A stretch of DNA of 56,310 nt from Anaerolineales bacterium (GTDB lineage: Bacteria > Chloroflexota > Anaerolineae > Anaerolineales > Villigracilaceae). Below the pieces are notes generated by a model. The model searched no databases and was not told where the DNA came from. It was given only the letters and a program-made list of their open reading frames with translations. The position numbers and the translations under genes were made by a program. The stretch covers positions 1 through 56,310 of the forward strand of contig JAGVAO010000194.1 in assembly GCA_020060235.1 (NCBI GenBank), given 5' to 3'. This document shows, piece by piece, positions 1 to 9,738 of the stretch. The number at the start of each line of letters is the position of its first letter. Within the stretch, counting starts at the first letter, position 1.

Positions 1-932
1 ACCACGATGTTCCCGGCAAAGCCTTCGTGGATTTCGTAGAACTGGCCGTTGTCCACGATTTTATACAGGATTTCCTTGACGTCGTAAGGCTTGTTCGGCT
101 CTTCCGGGATGCAGGTATCCAGGCTTTCATCGGCGCGCAGGGGGTCGTCGCCGGTCTGGATGAAGGGCGCATCCTCCATATTGTTCTGTGGCAGGTAGCC
201 GAGCAGTTTGCGGATGAGGTAGAGCGTATCGGCTTCGCTGTCGGCGGCGACGTGGCAGACGCCCGATTTCTCGGCATGGACGCTGGCCCCGCCCAGGTCT
301 TCGAATGAGACTTCCTCGTGGGTGACGGTCTTGACCACATCCGGCCCGGTGACGAACATGTACGAACTGTTGCGGGTCATGAAGATGAAATCGGTCAGGG
401 CGGGGGAATACACCGCGCCGCCGGCGCACGGCCCCATGATGGCTGAAATCTGCGGGATGACGCCGCTGGCCAGGGTGTTGCGCAGGAAGATTTCGCCATA
501 CCCGGCCAGCGAGACAACGCCCTCCTGGATGCGCGCGCCGCCCGAGTCGTTCAACCCGATGATGGGCGCGCCATTCTTCATGGCCATGTTCATGATTTTT
601 AAGATTTTCTCGGCATGGACTTCGCCCAGCGAGCCGCCAAAGACGGTGAAATCCTGGGCGTACACGTAGACCAGACGTCCGTCGATTGTCCCCCAGCCGG
701 TGACAACGCTGTCGCCGGTGTACTTTTGCTTTTCGAGGCCGAAGTCATGGGTGCGATGGACGACAAAGGCATCCACCTCGCGGAAGGAGCCTTTGTCGAG
801 CAGCAGGTCGATGCGCTCGCGGGCGGTCAGTTTGCCGCGCTTGTGCTGGGCTTCGATGCGTTCTGCGCCGCCGCCCAGGCGCGACTGGCGTTTCTTTTCA
901 CGTAGTTTTTGAATGCGCGGATTTTCGCTCAT
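1..932 (-). CDS. pccB: Acyl-CoA carboxylase beta (carboxyltransferase) subunit, C-terminus cut by window edge
   Basis: Biotin-dependent carboxyltransferase subunit that would move CO2 from carboxybiotin to an acyl-CoA, probably propionyl-CoA or acetyl-CoA. The N-terminal ~310 residues are visible on the minus strand, from [14 protein letters not shown]. They include the charged N-terminus, [16 protein letters not shown], the acyl-CoA loop [13 protein letters not shown] and the second oxyanion region [13 protein letters not shown], all typical of the PccB/AccD5 family (about 510-530 residues when complete). The ATG at 932-930 overlaps the TGA of the upstream membrane-protein gene (ATGA), with AAGGAGAC just before it, so translation is probably coupled. 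Substrate cannot be told from this part. The acyl-CoA dehydrogenase further upstream on the same strand fits acyl-CoA metabolism. Confidence 0.93.
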   Translation of the reverse strand, partial: MSENPRIQKLREKKRQSRLGGGAERIEAQHKRGKLTARERIDLLLDKGSFREVDAFVVHRTHDFGLEKQKYTGDSVVTGWGTIDGRLVYVYAQDFTVFGGSLGEVHAEKILKIMNMAMKNGAPIIGLNDSGGARIQEGVVSLAGYGEIFLRNTLASGVIPQISAIMGPCAGGAVYSPALTDFIFMTRNSSYMFVTGPDVVKTVTHEEVSFEDLGGASVHAEKSGVCHVAADSEADTLYLIRKLLGYLPQNNMEDAPFIQTGDDPLRADESLDTCIPEEPNKPYDVKEILYKIVDNGQFYEIHEGFAGNIV

Positions 933-1330
933 TCTGTCTCCTTGGTAAATAGGGCTTGGGTATCGGGCGAACGCCAGAGCAGCAAGAGTACCAGCAGGAA
1001 GAGGGTGGAGAAGACTGCGCTAAAAACGAGATTCGGCGCAGGGCTTTGCTGGATGAATAAACGGTCTGCCCAGTACCACACCCAATACAACACAGAAATT
1101 CCGATTCCGGCACGCGCGGAATGCCGCCAACCTTGCAGGATTTTTACCGATAAGAAAATCCCGGCCAGCGACCAGGTTGCCCCGCTGACCAGGATGTAAG
1201 CGGCGGGCGCGCCGTACTCGACCAGCACTGGCCAGTCAAGCAGGGCGCGCGCCGCGCGCAGGAGGTTCCAGAGTGTGTAAAAAATCAGCACAGCGCTGAG
1301 CAGCCCAAGCTGGAAGGTGGCTTTGCTCAT
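929..1330 (-). CDS. Small four-helix membrane protein, function unknown
   Basis: A 133-residue protein I do not recognise. It shows about four hydrophobic segments (near residues 8-28, 40-62, 75-92 and 102-122) separated by short polar loops, and a short acidic tail. It starts three bases after the stop of the large glycosyltransferase gene, behind a GGGGGAG ribosome site lying inside that gene's last codons, and its stop overlaps the start of the carboxylase gene. It therefore sits in one transcript between a GT-C enzyme and a carboxyltransferase. No catalytic motif is visible. Confidence 0.75.
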   Translation of the reverse strand: MSKATFQLGLLSAVLIFYTLWNLLRAARALLDWPVLVEYGAPAAYILVSGATWSLAGIFLSVKILQGWRHSARAGIGISVLYWVWYWADRLFIQQSPAPNLVFSAVFSTLFLLVLLLLWRSPDTQALFTKETE

Positions 1331-1333
1331 CCA

Positions 1334-3391
1334 CTACTCCCCCGGCGGGCTGAAGCGCAGGATTTGCTTGTTGCCGTAGAAGGGTAAGCCGGGAACTTCT
1401 TCGACCCAGCCCTGGAACTGGAAACTGTAGGGCGCGGTCGAGAGCAGCAGGTAGGGGTTGGCAAAGACATAATCCATACCGGAATTTTCATATAAGTATT
1501 GCGGGGCCTGGTTGGCCTGCAAGGCTTTGAAATAGGGATAGCTGTTAATCAGCCCGTCCATGTTGACGATGATACGGTCTTTGATGTAATAGCCGACATT
1601 GCCGCCGCCGGTCATGCCGATGACCGCGCCGGGTTCGGTGTTCTCTTCGAGCAGAGTCAGCACGTCCATATAGGCCGCTTGGCTGGCCGGGGCGTAGGTC
1701 ATGCGATTGACAATCGTGGTGGTCAGCCCCCAGGCCAGCCAGGCGCAGCCCAACAGCGATAGCGCCCAGGCGAAGGCTTTGCCGCTCTGTTTCTGGCGGA
1801 TGCGAACTGTCGCAAGGTCAGCGAACAGGGCCAGCCCGATGACGATGAACAGCATTTGCATCGTCCAGTACCAGTCGTGGCGGGCAGCATAGGGCATGGC
1901 CCCGTAAAAGGTGGTATGCAGCCCGGCAGAAATTCCCAGCGGAATCAGGCCGAGCAGGGCGACGGCGCGGACGGCTTTCTGGCGGTTGAGCGCGACCAGG
2001 GCGATGGACATTGCGACGAGGACGGCGAACACGGCCCAGAAATCGAAAGGTGTTTGTTCTGCCAGGCTTTGCAGCGGCGAGAAGAGCAATCCCCACGAAT
2101 TGCTGTGCTGCGGGTCGAGGCCGAAGACATCCAGCAGCGATTTGGCTCCTCCGCCGTAGGCGTTGCTGCCCAGGCTGCCCCACCAGCGTTTGATTTGCCC
2201 CGAAACGGGCATAAACGTCCCGAACAGGGCGCGGTTGATGAGCATATACGCGCCCAGTGCCAGGGCCGCAAGCCCGTAGTAGGCCAGTCCGCGCTCGAGC
2301 CAGACGCGCCAGTTGCGGCGCAGGGTTTCCAGCGGAGAATCCGTTTCGCTCAACGGCGAGGCAGGCCAGGGGGAGAGGGCTGCATACCCCCAGCGTGAGA
2401 GCAAGACCCAGGCCAGCATCCCGCCCAGGTAGTAGAGCGGCACGGCGCGCGGGACGGGAATTCCCAGGCTGCCGGATACGAGGCTGAACCCAGCCAATAG
2501 CACTGCGCTGCCGCCAACGGCAATTGCGGCGCGGCGCAACAATTGGAGGGGCGGGATGCCTTTGGGGTGCTCGTACAGGCCGACAAAGTAAAACGCCAGG
2601 CTCTGGACGACGAAGGCAAGGCCAAAGGTCAGGGTGGCGCTGTCGGCAAAGTCTGCCAGGTAGATTTGCAGCCCGGCGCGCTGGATGAAGGCCGCCACCA
2701 GCAAGCCAAATGTGACCAGCATGTCGGCAGGCAGCAGGGCGCGGATGGGCCTGCCACGAAAGATGACCCATACCCCGACGATGAGCAACAGGTAGATGGT
2801 GTCAAGACGGCTGAAAAGGGCAAACAGGGAAACCAGGGCGATGACGAACATTTCTTTGCGCGTAGTCAATCTGTCTGGCGAGGCTTCTGCGTCCTTTTGC
2901 AACTCGTATTTCTGCAAAACGGTCAGCAGCGTCACCACCGCAAGCGCAACGATGCCGTTTTCCATGCCCTGCTGGGTGATGGTGCTGTGAATGGTGGTAT
3001 CGAAGGCCCAGAAGGCGGCGGCCAGCAGGGCGATTGGCTCGGCAACCACCCGCCGCAGCAGCCTGAAGAGCAATATCGAGGTGGCGGCGCTCAGGGCCGC
3101 CATGACCAGCGTCAGCAGGCGCAGGGGCAAAATCAGGTCGAAACGGGCCAGCGAAAATATGGGGATGTTCGCCACCAGCCAGAGCGGATGATAACCGTTG
3201 GTCGGATTGATGCCGTCGAGGGTCGAGCCGCGCCCTTCCGAAATGTTCTGGGCAACCTTAAAGTAGTAATAAGCGTCGTCGCGGGTGAACCAGCGTTGGG
3301 GGAAGTTTTGCGCCGTCGAAAAGGCGGCGTAAAGGTGCGTTCCCATGACAATCAATATCAGGGTAATTTCAAACCAGTGCAGGCGTTTCAT
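1334..3391 (-). CDS. GT-C superfamily membrane glycosyltransferase (family 39/83-like)
   Basis: A 685-residue polytopic membrane protein. After the first membrane helix (residues 8-25) comes an acidic pair, TRDDAYYYF (Asp 38-39), followed by GINPTNGYHPLW. In GT-C enzymes such as PMT and ArnT an acidic pair in the first external loop binds metal and the polyprenyl-phosphate-sugar donor. About eleven more hydrophobic segments follow, then a soluble C-terminal domain from about residue 590. The likely role is transfer of a lipid-linked sugar to an extracytoplasmic acceptor; donor and acceptor are unknown. The gene lies 122 bases downstream of the dehydrogenase gene, across a palindromic spacer, so it may be transcribed separately. 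The only ribosome-site candidate is a weak AAGGAAA about 13 bases before ATG. Confidence 0.75.
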   Translation of the reverse strand: MKRLHWFEITLILIVMGTHLYAAFSTAQNFPQRWFTRDDAYYYFKVAQNISEGRGSTLDGINPTNGYHPLWLVANIPIFSLARFDLILPLRLLTLVMAALSAATSILLFRLLRRVVAEPIALLAAAFWAFDTTIHSTITQQGMENGIVALAVVTLLTVLQKYELQKDAEASPDRLTTRKEMFVIALVSLFALFSRLDTIYLLLIVGVWVIFRGRPIRALLPADMLVTFGLLVAAFIQRAGLQIYLADFADSATLTFGLAFVVQSLAFYFVGLYEHPKGIPPLQLLRRAAIAVGGSAVLLAGFSLVSGSLGIPVPRAVPLYYLGGMLAWVLLSRWGYAALSPWPASPLSETDSPLETLRRNWRVWLERGLAYYGLAALALGAYMLINRALFGTFMPVSGQIKRWWGSLGSNAYGGGAKSLLDVFGLDPQHSNSWGLLFSPLQSLAEQTPFDFWAVFAVLVAMSIALVALNRQKAVRAVALLGLIPLGISAGLHTTFYGAMPYAARHDWYWTMQMLFIVIGLALFADLATVRIRQKQSGKAFAWALSLLGCAWLAWGLTTTIVNRMTYAPASQAAYMDVLTLLEENTEPGAVIGMTGGGNVGYYIKDRIIVNMDGLINSYPYFKALQANQAPQYLYENSGMDYVFANPYLLLSTAPYSFQFQGWVEEVPGLPFYGNKQILRFSPPGE

Positions 3392-3445
3392 AAATGCGTT
3401 GAGTTTCCTTTTTTGTATGCGTTATTCAATTCGGTACTCGAGTTT

Positions 3446-3509
3446 TCGATATTCGATAATTCGATATTCGTTTTACTGCTCCCAAAACGCTATTCTCGAA
3501 TATCGAATT
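3446..3509. repeat. AT-rich direct and inverted repeats between two minus-strand genes
   Basis: TCGATATTCG occurs at 3446-3455 and again at 3461-3470. AATTCGATATTCG (3458-3470) is perfectly complementary to CGAATATCGAATT (3497-3509), giving a 13-bp stem with a 26-base loop. There is no T-run directly after the stem on the minus strand, so it is not a textbook terminator. It could be a small dispersed palindromic repeat or an mRNA-stabilising hairpin. Confidence 0.7.
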
Positions 3510-3513
3510 TCCA

Positions 3514-4545
3514 TCATTCAATATCCAGTGTAATTTTGCCCATTTGCGCGCCGCTTTCGAGACGCTGCTGGGCGGCGCGAGCCTCGCGCAGGGGATAGGC
3601 GCGGTCGAGGGCGACCTTGAGTTTACCATTAGTAACCAATTCCATCACTGCCGCAAAGTCGGCCAGTGTTCCCATTGTCGAGCCAAGGATGCTGATGTGC
3701 TTGCCAAAAATATAGCGGTTGTCAATCTCGAACTTTGGGCCGCCGGTATTGCCGACGGTCAGCAACTTTCCGCCTTTGGAAAGGGCGCGCAGGGTGAGCG
3801 GGAAGGTCGTGCCGACGTTGTCGACCGCAATCGCTGCGCCCCGTTTGTTGGTGGCCGTGTAAACGGCTTTGCTCCAGTCTGCTTCCTTCTCGCGGTCAAC
3901 CAGGATGTCGGCCCCGAGCGATTCGGCCAGGGCCAGTTTTTCCCGTCCCGCCCCGACGACGATGACCTGCGCCCCGAAATGTTTGGCAATCTGGATGCTG
4001 GCCGTGTTGACCCCGCCCGAAGCCCCAATCACCAGGACGCTTTGCCCGGCTTCCAGCCCGGCGCGGACGACGAGCGAGTGCCAGGCCGTCAGGTAGACCA
4101 GTCCCGCCGCCGCAGCGGTGTGGAAGTCGAACCCATCCGGCAAACGGAACAACTGGCGCGCAGGCAGGCTGATGTATTCGGCATACGTCCCGCGCATGGT
4201 TTCGCCGAGCAGGTTCCAGCGGCGGCACAGGTTGTCGCGCCCGGCCAGGCAGAAATCGCATTCGCCGCAGCCGAGGTTGGAGTTGATGGCGACCCGCTCC
4301 CCGACTCTCCATCCGCTGACGCCTTCGCCCAGGGCAGCTATCTCCCCGGCCCCGTCCGCGCCGGGGATGTGGGGATACTCCAGCCGGATGCCCGGCCAGC
4401 CCTGCCGTACCCACAGGTCGAGCCGGTTGAGGGCCGCCGCGCGCAAGCACACCAACACCTCGCCCGGCCCCGGCTCAGGGGTGGGGAAGTCGGCATATTC
4501 GAGCACTTCCGGCCCGCCGTGTTGGTGGAAGAGGATGGCTTTCAT
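3514..4545 (-). CDS. Zinc-type medium-chain dehydrogenase/reductase (alcohol dehydrogenase or quinone reductase-like)
   Basis: A 343-residue NAD(P)H-dependent oxidoreductase of the MDR superfamily. The N-terminal GroES-like domain has IPGADGAGEI and the structural-zinc loop CGECDFCLAGRDNLC (C-x2-C-x2-C-x7-C, about residues 93-107). The Rossmann domain has VLVIGASGGVNTASIQIAK near residue 170, and LDRAYPLREARAAQQ is the usual C-terminal helix. The classical catalytic-zinc Cys (GxDxxGxV...C46) is not evident: the early segment reads RAAALNRLDLWVRQG, as in quinone-reductase-like members. Structural but probably not catalytic zinc is therefore suggested. Its start overlaps the stop of the 1730-residue glycosyltransferase gene by four bases (ATGA). 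Substrate unknown. Confidence 0.85.
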   Translation of the reverse strand: MKAILFHQHGGPEVLEYADFPTPEPGPGEVLVCLRAAALNRLDLWVRQGWPGIRLEYPHIPGADGAGEIAALGEGVSGWRVGERVAINSNLGCGECDFCLAGRDNLCRRWNLLGETMRGTYAEYISLPARQLFRLPDGFDFHTAAAAGLVYLTAWHSLVVRAGLEAGQSVLVIGASGGVNTASIQIAKHFGAQVIVVGAGREKLALAESLGADILVDREKEADWSKAVYTATNKRGAAIAVDNVGTTFPLTLRALSKGGKLLTVGNTGGPKFEIDNRYIFGKHISILGSTMGTLADFAAVMELVTNGKLKVALDRAYPLREARAAQQRLESGAQMGKITLDIE

Positions 4546-7500
4546 GGGCTATTCCCAGTAACGGTGAAGTCGATAGCGGTTGCGTCCATGTTTTGTGTAC
4601 CAAGCCAGTTGACCAGCCCTGCTGTTTCAGTGTAGGAAATCCACCAGCGGTAATACCCTGCCGGCAGGCCGGGCAAGTATGTGTAACTGGTTTTATCACC
4701 ATCCAGCGGTTCAGATGTAAAAATGGTTACCCAGGGGTCGGCATCCTCGGGGTTATATTCAGCGCTTGGGGAAATTATGAAGGCGTCCAGGAAAACACTG
4801 AATTGCGGGTCTGTCCCATAAGTCCGGCTGGCGGTAAGGATGTGGGTGCCTTTCTCGAGGAAATATGGTCCGATATTTTCCCATATCCATTTGTTGAAAT
4901 TTTCTTCACCACCCTTTGAGATTTCAACGGGGAGATTTGAATTGAGCGTCAGGTAGTTGACCTGGTCATTAATTACCCGGCGATACGTTCGTACCCAGAT
5001 GGTATATTCTCCGGGTTCTTCTATTTCAAATGAGATTTGCGCATCTCCGGCGTTGAAATTGTCTGTCAGGTAGCCTGTTCCTGAAAACTCAGTAGCATGT
5101 TTATCTTCCGGGTACCAGCCATCGGCGGTCATGTATTCTGCCTCTAGACGGATGAGTCCTCTAAGCAAAGACTGGATGGTGATTTGATATTTAGCGTCTT
5201 TGCTGGTAGTGCTCCAGCTCATAGCAATTGGTTGGCCTGCTGGCAAAACATCTCCCCTCGCCGGCGCAATGGACTGCGGCTCTGCCATGCTAAAACATGC
5301 CGGGGATTGGATGCGGGAAATGGTATATTTTTCGAAATGTTTTGTCTCTGTTTTGCTGTGGTTTGGGTAGCAGGTCAACAGGGTGTCCATACCCTGCTTA
5401 TAAGTTTTGTCAATCTGTAATGCTGCTTTGTCCACAATCATATCAACGGTGCCGACTGTGTCTTGCACGAGCCACAAGTGGGCCATTGCCTGGCTTATGG
5501 GCAGGATTTTATATTTGTCAGACGGTACGTGCATCTCAAAAGCGCCCATAACCAGCATGTCCAACACGTCCGATTCTAATTGGATGGCGTTTTCTGTTGC
5601 CGGTGTATATGCCAGAACGGTCATGGGCGCGTTTTTTATACTGGTTGTCACCATGTCGTAGAGTTCGCGACGCTGTTGTCGATTTGCCTGCTCCGGGAGG
5701 TTAATAAAAATCAGTGCGTCATAGATGGATAAAAATAAAAGGAGGATTGCAAACCCGGCGAACAGTTTCCGGTCCCTGTTTTTGCCCAACAAAATGGGAA
5801 GCGAACGTATCATATTCAATGTTGCAATCATGCCCATGGCTGCCAGGGCATAAACAGGCATAAGGGCGACAAAAACAACACGTGGGTATCCGGCACCAAG
5901 AGCGCCAAATCCAAAAAAGCCTAAAAAGAACCATGTTATCAAGAGAAGGTTATGTTGCTGCCTGGCCTGGCGTAAGGCAATGATAAGGCCTATGAAAAAG
6001 AAAGGTAAAATCCAGGGGTTGACGATAGGTCCCGCCCAGCGCGTTAATGAGTCGGGATAAATAACAGAGACAAAGAGAGTTTGTAATGTCTCTGCCACAA
6101 ACTGCAGACCTGCCAGAATGTGACCCATGTAAGGAGCATATGGGTTGATACTCTCAGACATGTTGCGAAATGTTTGCAGGTGATAGTTTTCCCTTTTTAA
6201 GATATAAGCAATGATTTGGGGTAAGACTAGCAAGATGGGGAATGTGATGAAAAGAATGTGCCAGGCTTTTCTATCCCGATTTTGCGAACCTGTCAGTACC
6301 TTGATTAGTGCATACCCCAGGAAAACGACGAGAATTGGGTAAAATGTTTCGTAAGTCAGGCTTCCAGCAGCCAGGGCTACCCCGGTGACAAACATTAACC
6401 AGGTTTTTCGACTTTCCAGCCCATATACCAGGGTTAAGAATGCCAGATTAATCCAAATTTCGACATGGGTATCGTGCAGGGCTTGCCGACCTGCGCTTAG
6501 CGCGGGAAACGATACTGCGTATAGAAAAGACCCTGTCAGGGCCACTGCCGGGTTGCTAATTCGGCGCAAAGCAAAGTAAAACAGGATAAGTGATACACAG
6601 CTGAGGATGGCATTTAGGTAACGCGGAGCTAGCAGGTCAATCCCAAAAATGTTCATTGCGTAGCCGATAAGGAAAAAGCTTATTGGCTGATACTCAAAGT
6701 GATGCCCAAAGACTCCCTGTTTAACCTGCAAAATCGTAGAATAGAATGCCTGCAAAGCCCATTTTGACTCGTCCCCCTCGATTCCATAAGGGAAATTGCC
6801 AGCATTATAGGTGCGCGCGAAGATTCCGACAGCAAGCACCAGTATAAAGAGTGCCCATTCTTTTAGATGGTTGAGATTTCCAATCTCAATAACGGATAGC
6901 GCGCTTTCGGTATTATTTCGAATCCAGTAGAGCACTATGCCTGCGACCGCCATATAGAGCGCTATGCCTGGAACGATAATTTTTGCGTTCAACATAAGTT
7001 GCGCCAACAAGGCCAGGATAAACCCCAATCCGAGAATAGGCGCGGATTCTAAGGGTTTTGCTGTCCAATCATTGATGGTTAGTCCTTGCAGGAAATTTTC
7101 TTTCCAACCTGAAAATGTTCGGCGAAGCGTTTTGTGTTGCGGGTTGCCACCTGGCCATTCACTGGTGTTGCCGCCAAGGTTGATGCGTAGCTTAAATTCG
7201 ACTTCGATAAACCTTGGTTTTTGGCCTTCATTTTCCAAAGGCTGTTCATTCACCACAGGTTGTTTTGACGGGGGCGGCATATTTGTTTCAGCCGTTTCTT
7301 TTACAAGTTGGGAATAAACCGGCATCTCTTTTTGTTCCAAAGATAATCGGGTTTCAACCTCATCATCAGGAAGTGGCCTGGGCGATTCTGCTATCCAATT
7401 AGCGAAATTGCGAATGCGAACCGGTAGTCGTGATTTCCAAGCGCGAGGAGAGAAAATGAATATCAATAGCAGAATTGTCAGGAAGATTACCAGCCACACG

Positions 7501-9734
7501 GCAAGTGAGCCGAAAGAGTCTCCCAAATTGGCGTTGAATCCATAGGGAACAGAAAAAACAAAATCTGGTTGACTGGCGACCGCGTACAAAATTGGATTCC
7601 CTTCGCGGTTGGTATAAGTGTTGCCGCCTGCCTGAGGCCAAATATCGGCTATAGTGGTCATTGCAGGCAGGACTTCAGGCAAAAAGAATAACACTGTTTT
7701 GCCCCGGGGATTTTCTTCCAGTGTAGCGGCAAGGTTGTCTGGTTTTACAGTCTGAAAGGCCACTTCACGTCTCATCTCTCGTATGGCAAATGGCTTGAAT
7801 TTCTCGTCACCGCCTGGCGGAACAACGAATATGAAACTGGCATCGGGATTATATAGCGCTGCCCAATTGATGATATTTTCTTCTTGCGGCCAGTAGGTTT
7901 GAGTCGCTTTTACAAAATAATCGTGTAGCCCACCCCAGATAACAATTCCCATTATAGTGATGGCAAACACCCTGCTGGCATGTTTCCTTATGGGAGATAA
8001 AAGAGCCGATAAAGACTGCGCCAGGATGTAGACGCCCAGGCCAACCCATAACGCAATCAGGGGGATAATCCCGACCATGTGGGTATGCCTGGGAGGAAAC
8101 GTGTTAAGAATACTTAGTGCCAGCAACGTAAGAATATGCCATGATAGCAAGATGATATTTCTGCGCTCTCGAAGCCTTGACAGGCTGTAGACCAGACCAA
8201 GCATGAAAAAAAATGAACCGGCTGTTCCTGCCAGGGGGGAAGCAATCATGTGTTCCGTCACCAGGCCAGGCGTATGGAAAACCATCAGCGTGCGCAGGGT
8301 GGCGCGGATATTCATTATTAGCCAGGTTTGCGGTTCATAGTAGAACTGTCTTGATTCTCCAAAGAAAATGCCTTTTGTGTTTGGGTTGTCGCCTGTTTGC
8401 AAAAAAGAAGTTGCATAATCGGCGTTGAAGAAAATACTTTCCCCAAGTTTGACCTGAAAAGATTCGTGGTCTTTCACTAGCCCAAAAGCGCGGTGAGGAC
8501 TTGCGACCAGGTACCACCCAAAGAGAATGATAAGACCGGCCATAGCCACTTGTGTTCGTTGCCCGGGTTTTTGTACGAGCAGGATAAAAGTAAAGAGCCC
8601 CAGAATGAGCAATCCACTCTGGGCGGCGGTATAGGTGTAGAATCCAATGCCGGAGGCGTAACCGGCCAGCAACAAGTAAAAAAGGCTGCTGCGTTTGAGT
8701 CCCATGTAGGCGAAAAAGATAGCGAATGTAACGGGGAAAAGAGTCTGGCTATTGTTATAGCCAAATCGACTGAAGGCCAGGAAATAAGGCGAAAAGACCA
8801 ACGCAAGCGCGCTTAAGACAGCAACTTGTCGATTGAAAAGTTCGCGCGCCAGCAGATAGAGTGCGGGAACCGACAATAAGCTCGCCAATAATGAACTGAA
8901 TCTCCAACCCCATATATCTATCCCGCCTACAGACATCACGCCAGCCTGGAAAATTGAACTCAAAATAGGGTAGGTATAAACGCCAAAATCGAATGCCGAC
9001 GGGGTATATTTTTGGTAGGCAATGTCTCTGGCGGTGGTCCAGAAAGTACCTTCATCCCCCATTAAAAAATTTGGTATGCCTGCGAGACGATAGGAGCCGA
9101 ATATCAGTCCCACAACCAGAACTGTGAGTAAGGCAATCACATCTTTTCTTCGCAGGTTGGGGGAGAGTTGGATGTTTGATTTGCGGTCCAATTTCCAGGC
9201 AAAGACGATTATTGGAATCAGACTTGCTACCCAGAGGATAACAAGATAGTTGCCTTCATCCCGTCGTAAGAGTTGGACAAGCAATAGAATATTTAGCGCA
9301 ATCGTTGCTATGAAGCCCCACGACGAAAAAATCTTTTTCGTAAGCGGCACGGAGATTTTGCCTCCGGGGTTTGATTCTGTTTTTAGCGGGGTTGTTTTGT
9401 GAAAAAAGTAAATGAGAAGGCTGCCGCCGAGAAGAAATAAGACCGCGCCAAACAATTGGGCTTTAAGGTTTGGCATTCCCAGTTTTAGCGATGTTTCGAG
9501 CCACAGTGCAAGTTCGTATTGCTCAAAATCTGGATTGGGGAACAGCAAAATATATTGTCCATAAAGTGCCATTGATAAGCCCAAAATGAGCAATATTGCT
9601 TGGGATGAATTCGCAAACCCGTTTTCGGGTTGTTTGCTTTCAGTTACTGGGCCGGCGTTGTTTAGTCGTTGCGGCAAGTTCCTTAACAGGGTTTTTAGCC
9701 AATCCAATACTGAAGTTTCCGGGTCAGATTGCAT
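4542..9734 (-). CDS. Giant tandem GT-C glycosyltransferase with C-terminal beta-sandwich domain
   Basis: A 1730-residue membrane protein made of two GT-C units in one chain. Unit 1 (about residues 45-790) has the acidic motif GDEG at 226-229. Unit 2 (about 890-1400) has GDES near 986-989. Each is followed by a similar loop (YTYPILSSIFQAG; FEYQPISFFLIGYAM) and a run of hydrophobic helices. A polar Pro/Glu-rich linker (about 790-870) joins them. The C-terminal 200 residues are soluble, with a segment near 1525-1650 (EAEYMTADGWYPED, YTIWVRTYRR, FLDAFIISP) that looks like a carbohydrate-binding or jelly-roll fold. Related PMT/ArnT proteins usually have one unit of 450-700 residues. Bases here are visibly more AT-rich than in flanking genes, which may mean transfer. 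The gene starts four bases after the acyl-CoA dehydrogenase stop. Probable role: sugar transfer on the outer face of the membrane. Confidence 0.8.
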   Translation of the reverse strand: MQSDPETSVLDWLKTLLRNLPQRLNNAGPVTESKQPENGFANSSQAILLILGLSMALYGQYILLFPNPDFEQYELALWLETSLKLGMPNLKAQLFGAVLFLLGGSLLIYFFHKTTPLKTESNPGGKISVPLTKKIFSSWGFIATIALNILLLVQLLRRDEGNYLVILWVASLIPIIVFAWKLDRKSNIQLSPNLRRKDVIALLTVLVVGLIFGSYRLAGIPNFLMGDEGTFWTTARDIAYQKYTPSAFDFGVYTYPILSSIFQAGVMSVGGIDIWGWRFSSLLASLLSVPALYLLARELFNRQVAVLSALALVFSPYFLAFSRFGYNNSQTLFPVTFAIFFAYMGLKRSSLFYLLLAGYASGIGFYTYTAAQSGLLILGLFTFILLVQKPGQRTQVAMAGLIILFGWYLVASPHRAFGLVKDHESFQVKLGESIFFNADYATSFLQTGDNPNTKGIFFGESRQFYYEPQTWLIMNIRATLRTLMVFHTPGLVTEHMIASPLAGTAGSFFFMLGLVYSLSRLRERRNIILLSWHILTLLALSILNTFPPRHTHMVGIIPLIALWVGLGVYILAQSLSALLSPIRKHASRVFAITIMGIVIWGGLHDYFVKATQTYWPQEENIINWAALYNPDASFIFVVPPGGDEKFKPFAIREMRREVAFQTVKPDNLAATLEENPRGKTVLFFLPEVLPAMTTIADIWPQAGGNTYTNREGNPILYAVASQPDFVFSVPYGFNANLGDSFGSLAVWLVIFLTILLLIFIFSPRAWKSRLPVRIRNFANWIAESPRPLPDDEVETRLSLEQKEMPVYSQLVKETAETNMPPPSKQPVVNEQPLENEGQKPRFIEVEFKLRINLGGNTSEWPGGNPQHKTLRRTFSGWKENFLQGLTINDWTAKPLESAPILGLGFILALLAQLMLNAKIIVPGIALYMAVAGIVLYWIRNNTESALSVIEIGNLNHLKEWALFILVLAVGIFARTYNAGNFPYGIEGDESKWALQAFYSTILQVKQGVFGHHFEYQPISFFLIGYAMNIFGIDLLAPRYLNAILSCVSLILFYFALRRISNPAVALTGSFLYAVSFPALSAGRQALHDTHVEIWINLAFLTLVYGLESRKTWLMFVTGVALAAGSLTYETFYPILVVFLGYALIKVLTGSQNRDRKAWHILFITFPILLVLPQIIAYILKRENYHLQTFRNMSESINPYAPYMGHILAGLQFVAETLQTLFVSVIYPDSLTRWAGPIVNPWILPFFFIGLIIALRQARQQHNLLLITWFFLGFFGFGALGAGYPRVVFVALMPVYALAAMGMIATLNMIRSLPILLGKNRDRKLFAGFAILLLFLSIYDALIFINLPEQANRQQRRELYDMVTTSIKNAPMTVLAYTPATENAIQLESDVLDMLVMGAFEMHVPSDKYKILPISQAMAHLWLVQDTVGTVDMIVDKAALQIDKTYKQGMDTLLTCYPNHSKTETKHFEKYTISRIQSPACFSMAEPQSIAPARGDVLPAGQPIAMSWSTTSKDAKYQITIQSLLRGLIRLEAEYMTADGWYPEDKHATEFSGTGYLTDNFNAGDAQISFEIEEPGEYTIWVRTYRRVINDQVNYLTLNSNLPVEISKGGEENFNKWIWENIGPYFLEKGTHILTASRTYGTDPQFSVFLDAFIISPSAEYNPEDADPWVTIFTSEPLDGDKTSYTYLPGLPAGYYRWWISYTETAGLVNWLGTQNMDATAIDFTVTGNSP

Positions 9735-9738
9735 TTCT

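Noticed and set aside
3446-3509. CRISPR-like repeats
   Set aside because: Only two 10-base direct copies with a five-base spacer; no array periodicity and no cas genes.
2543-4635. Long plus-strand ORFs opposite the glycosyltransferase and dehydrogenase genes
   Set aside because: Antisense shadows with biased composition; the minus strand encodes recognisable proteins.
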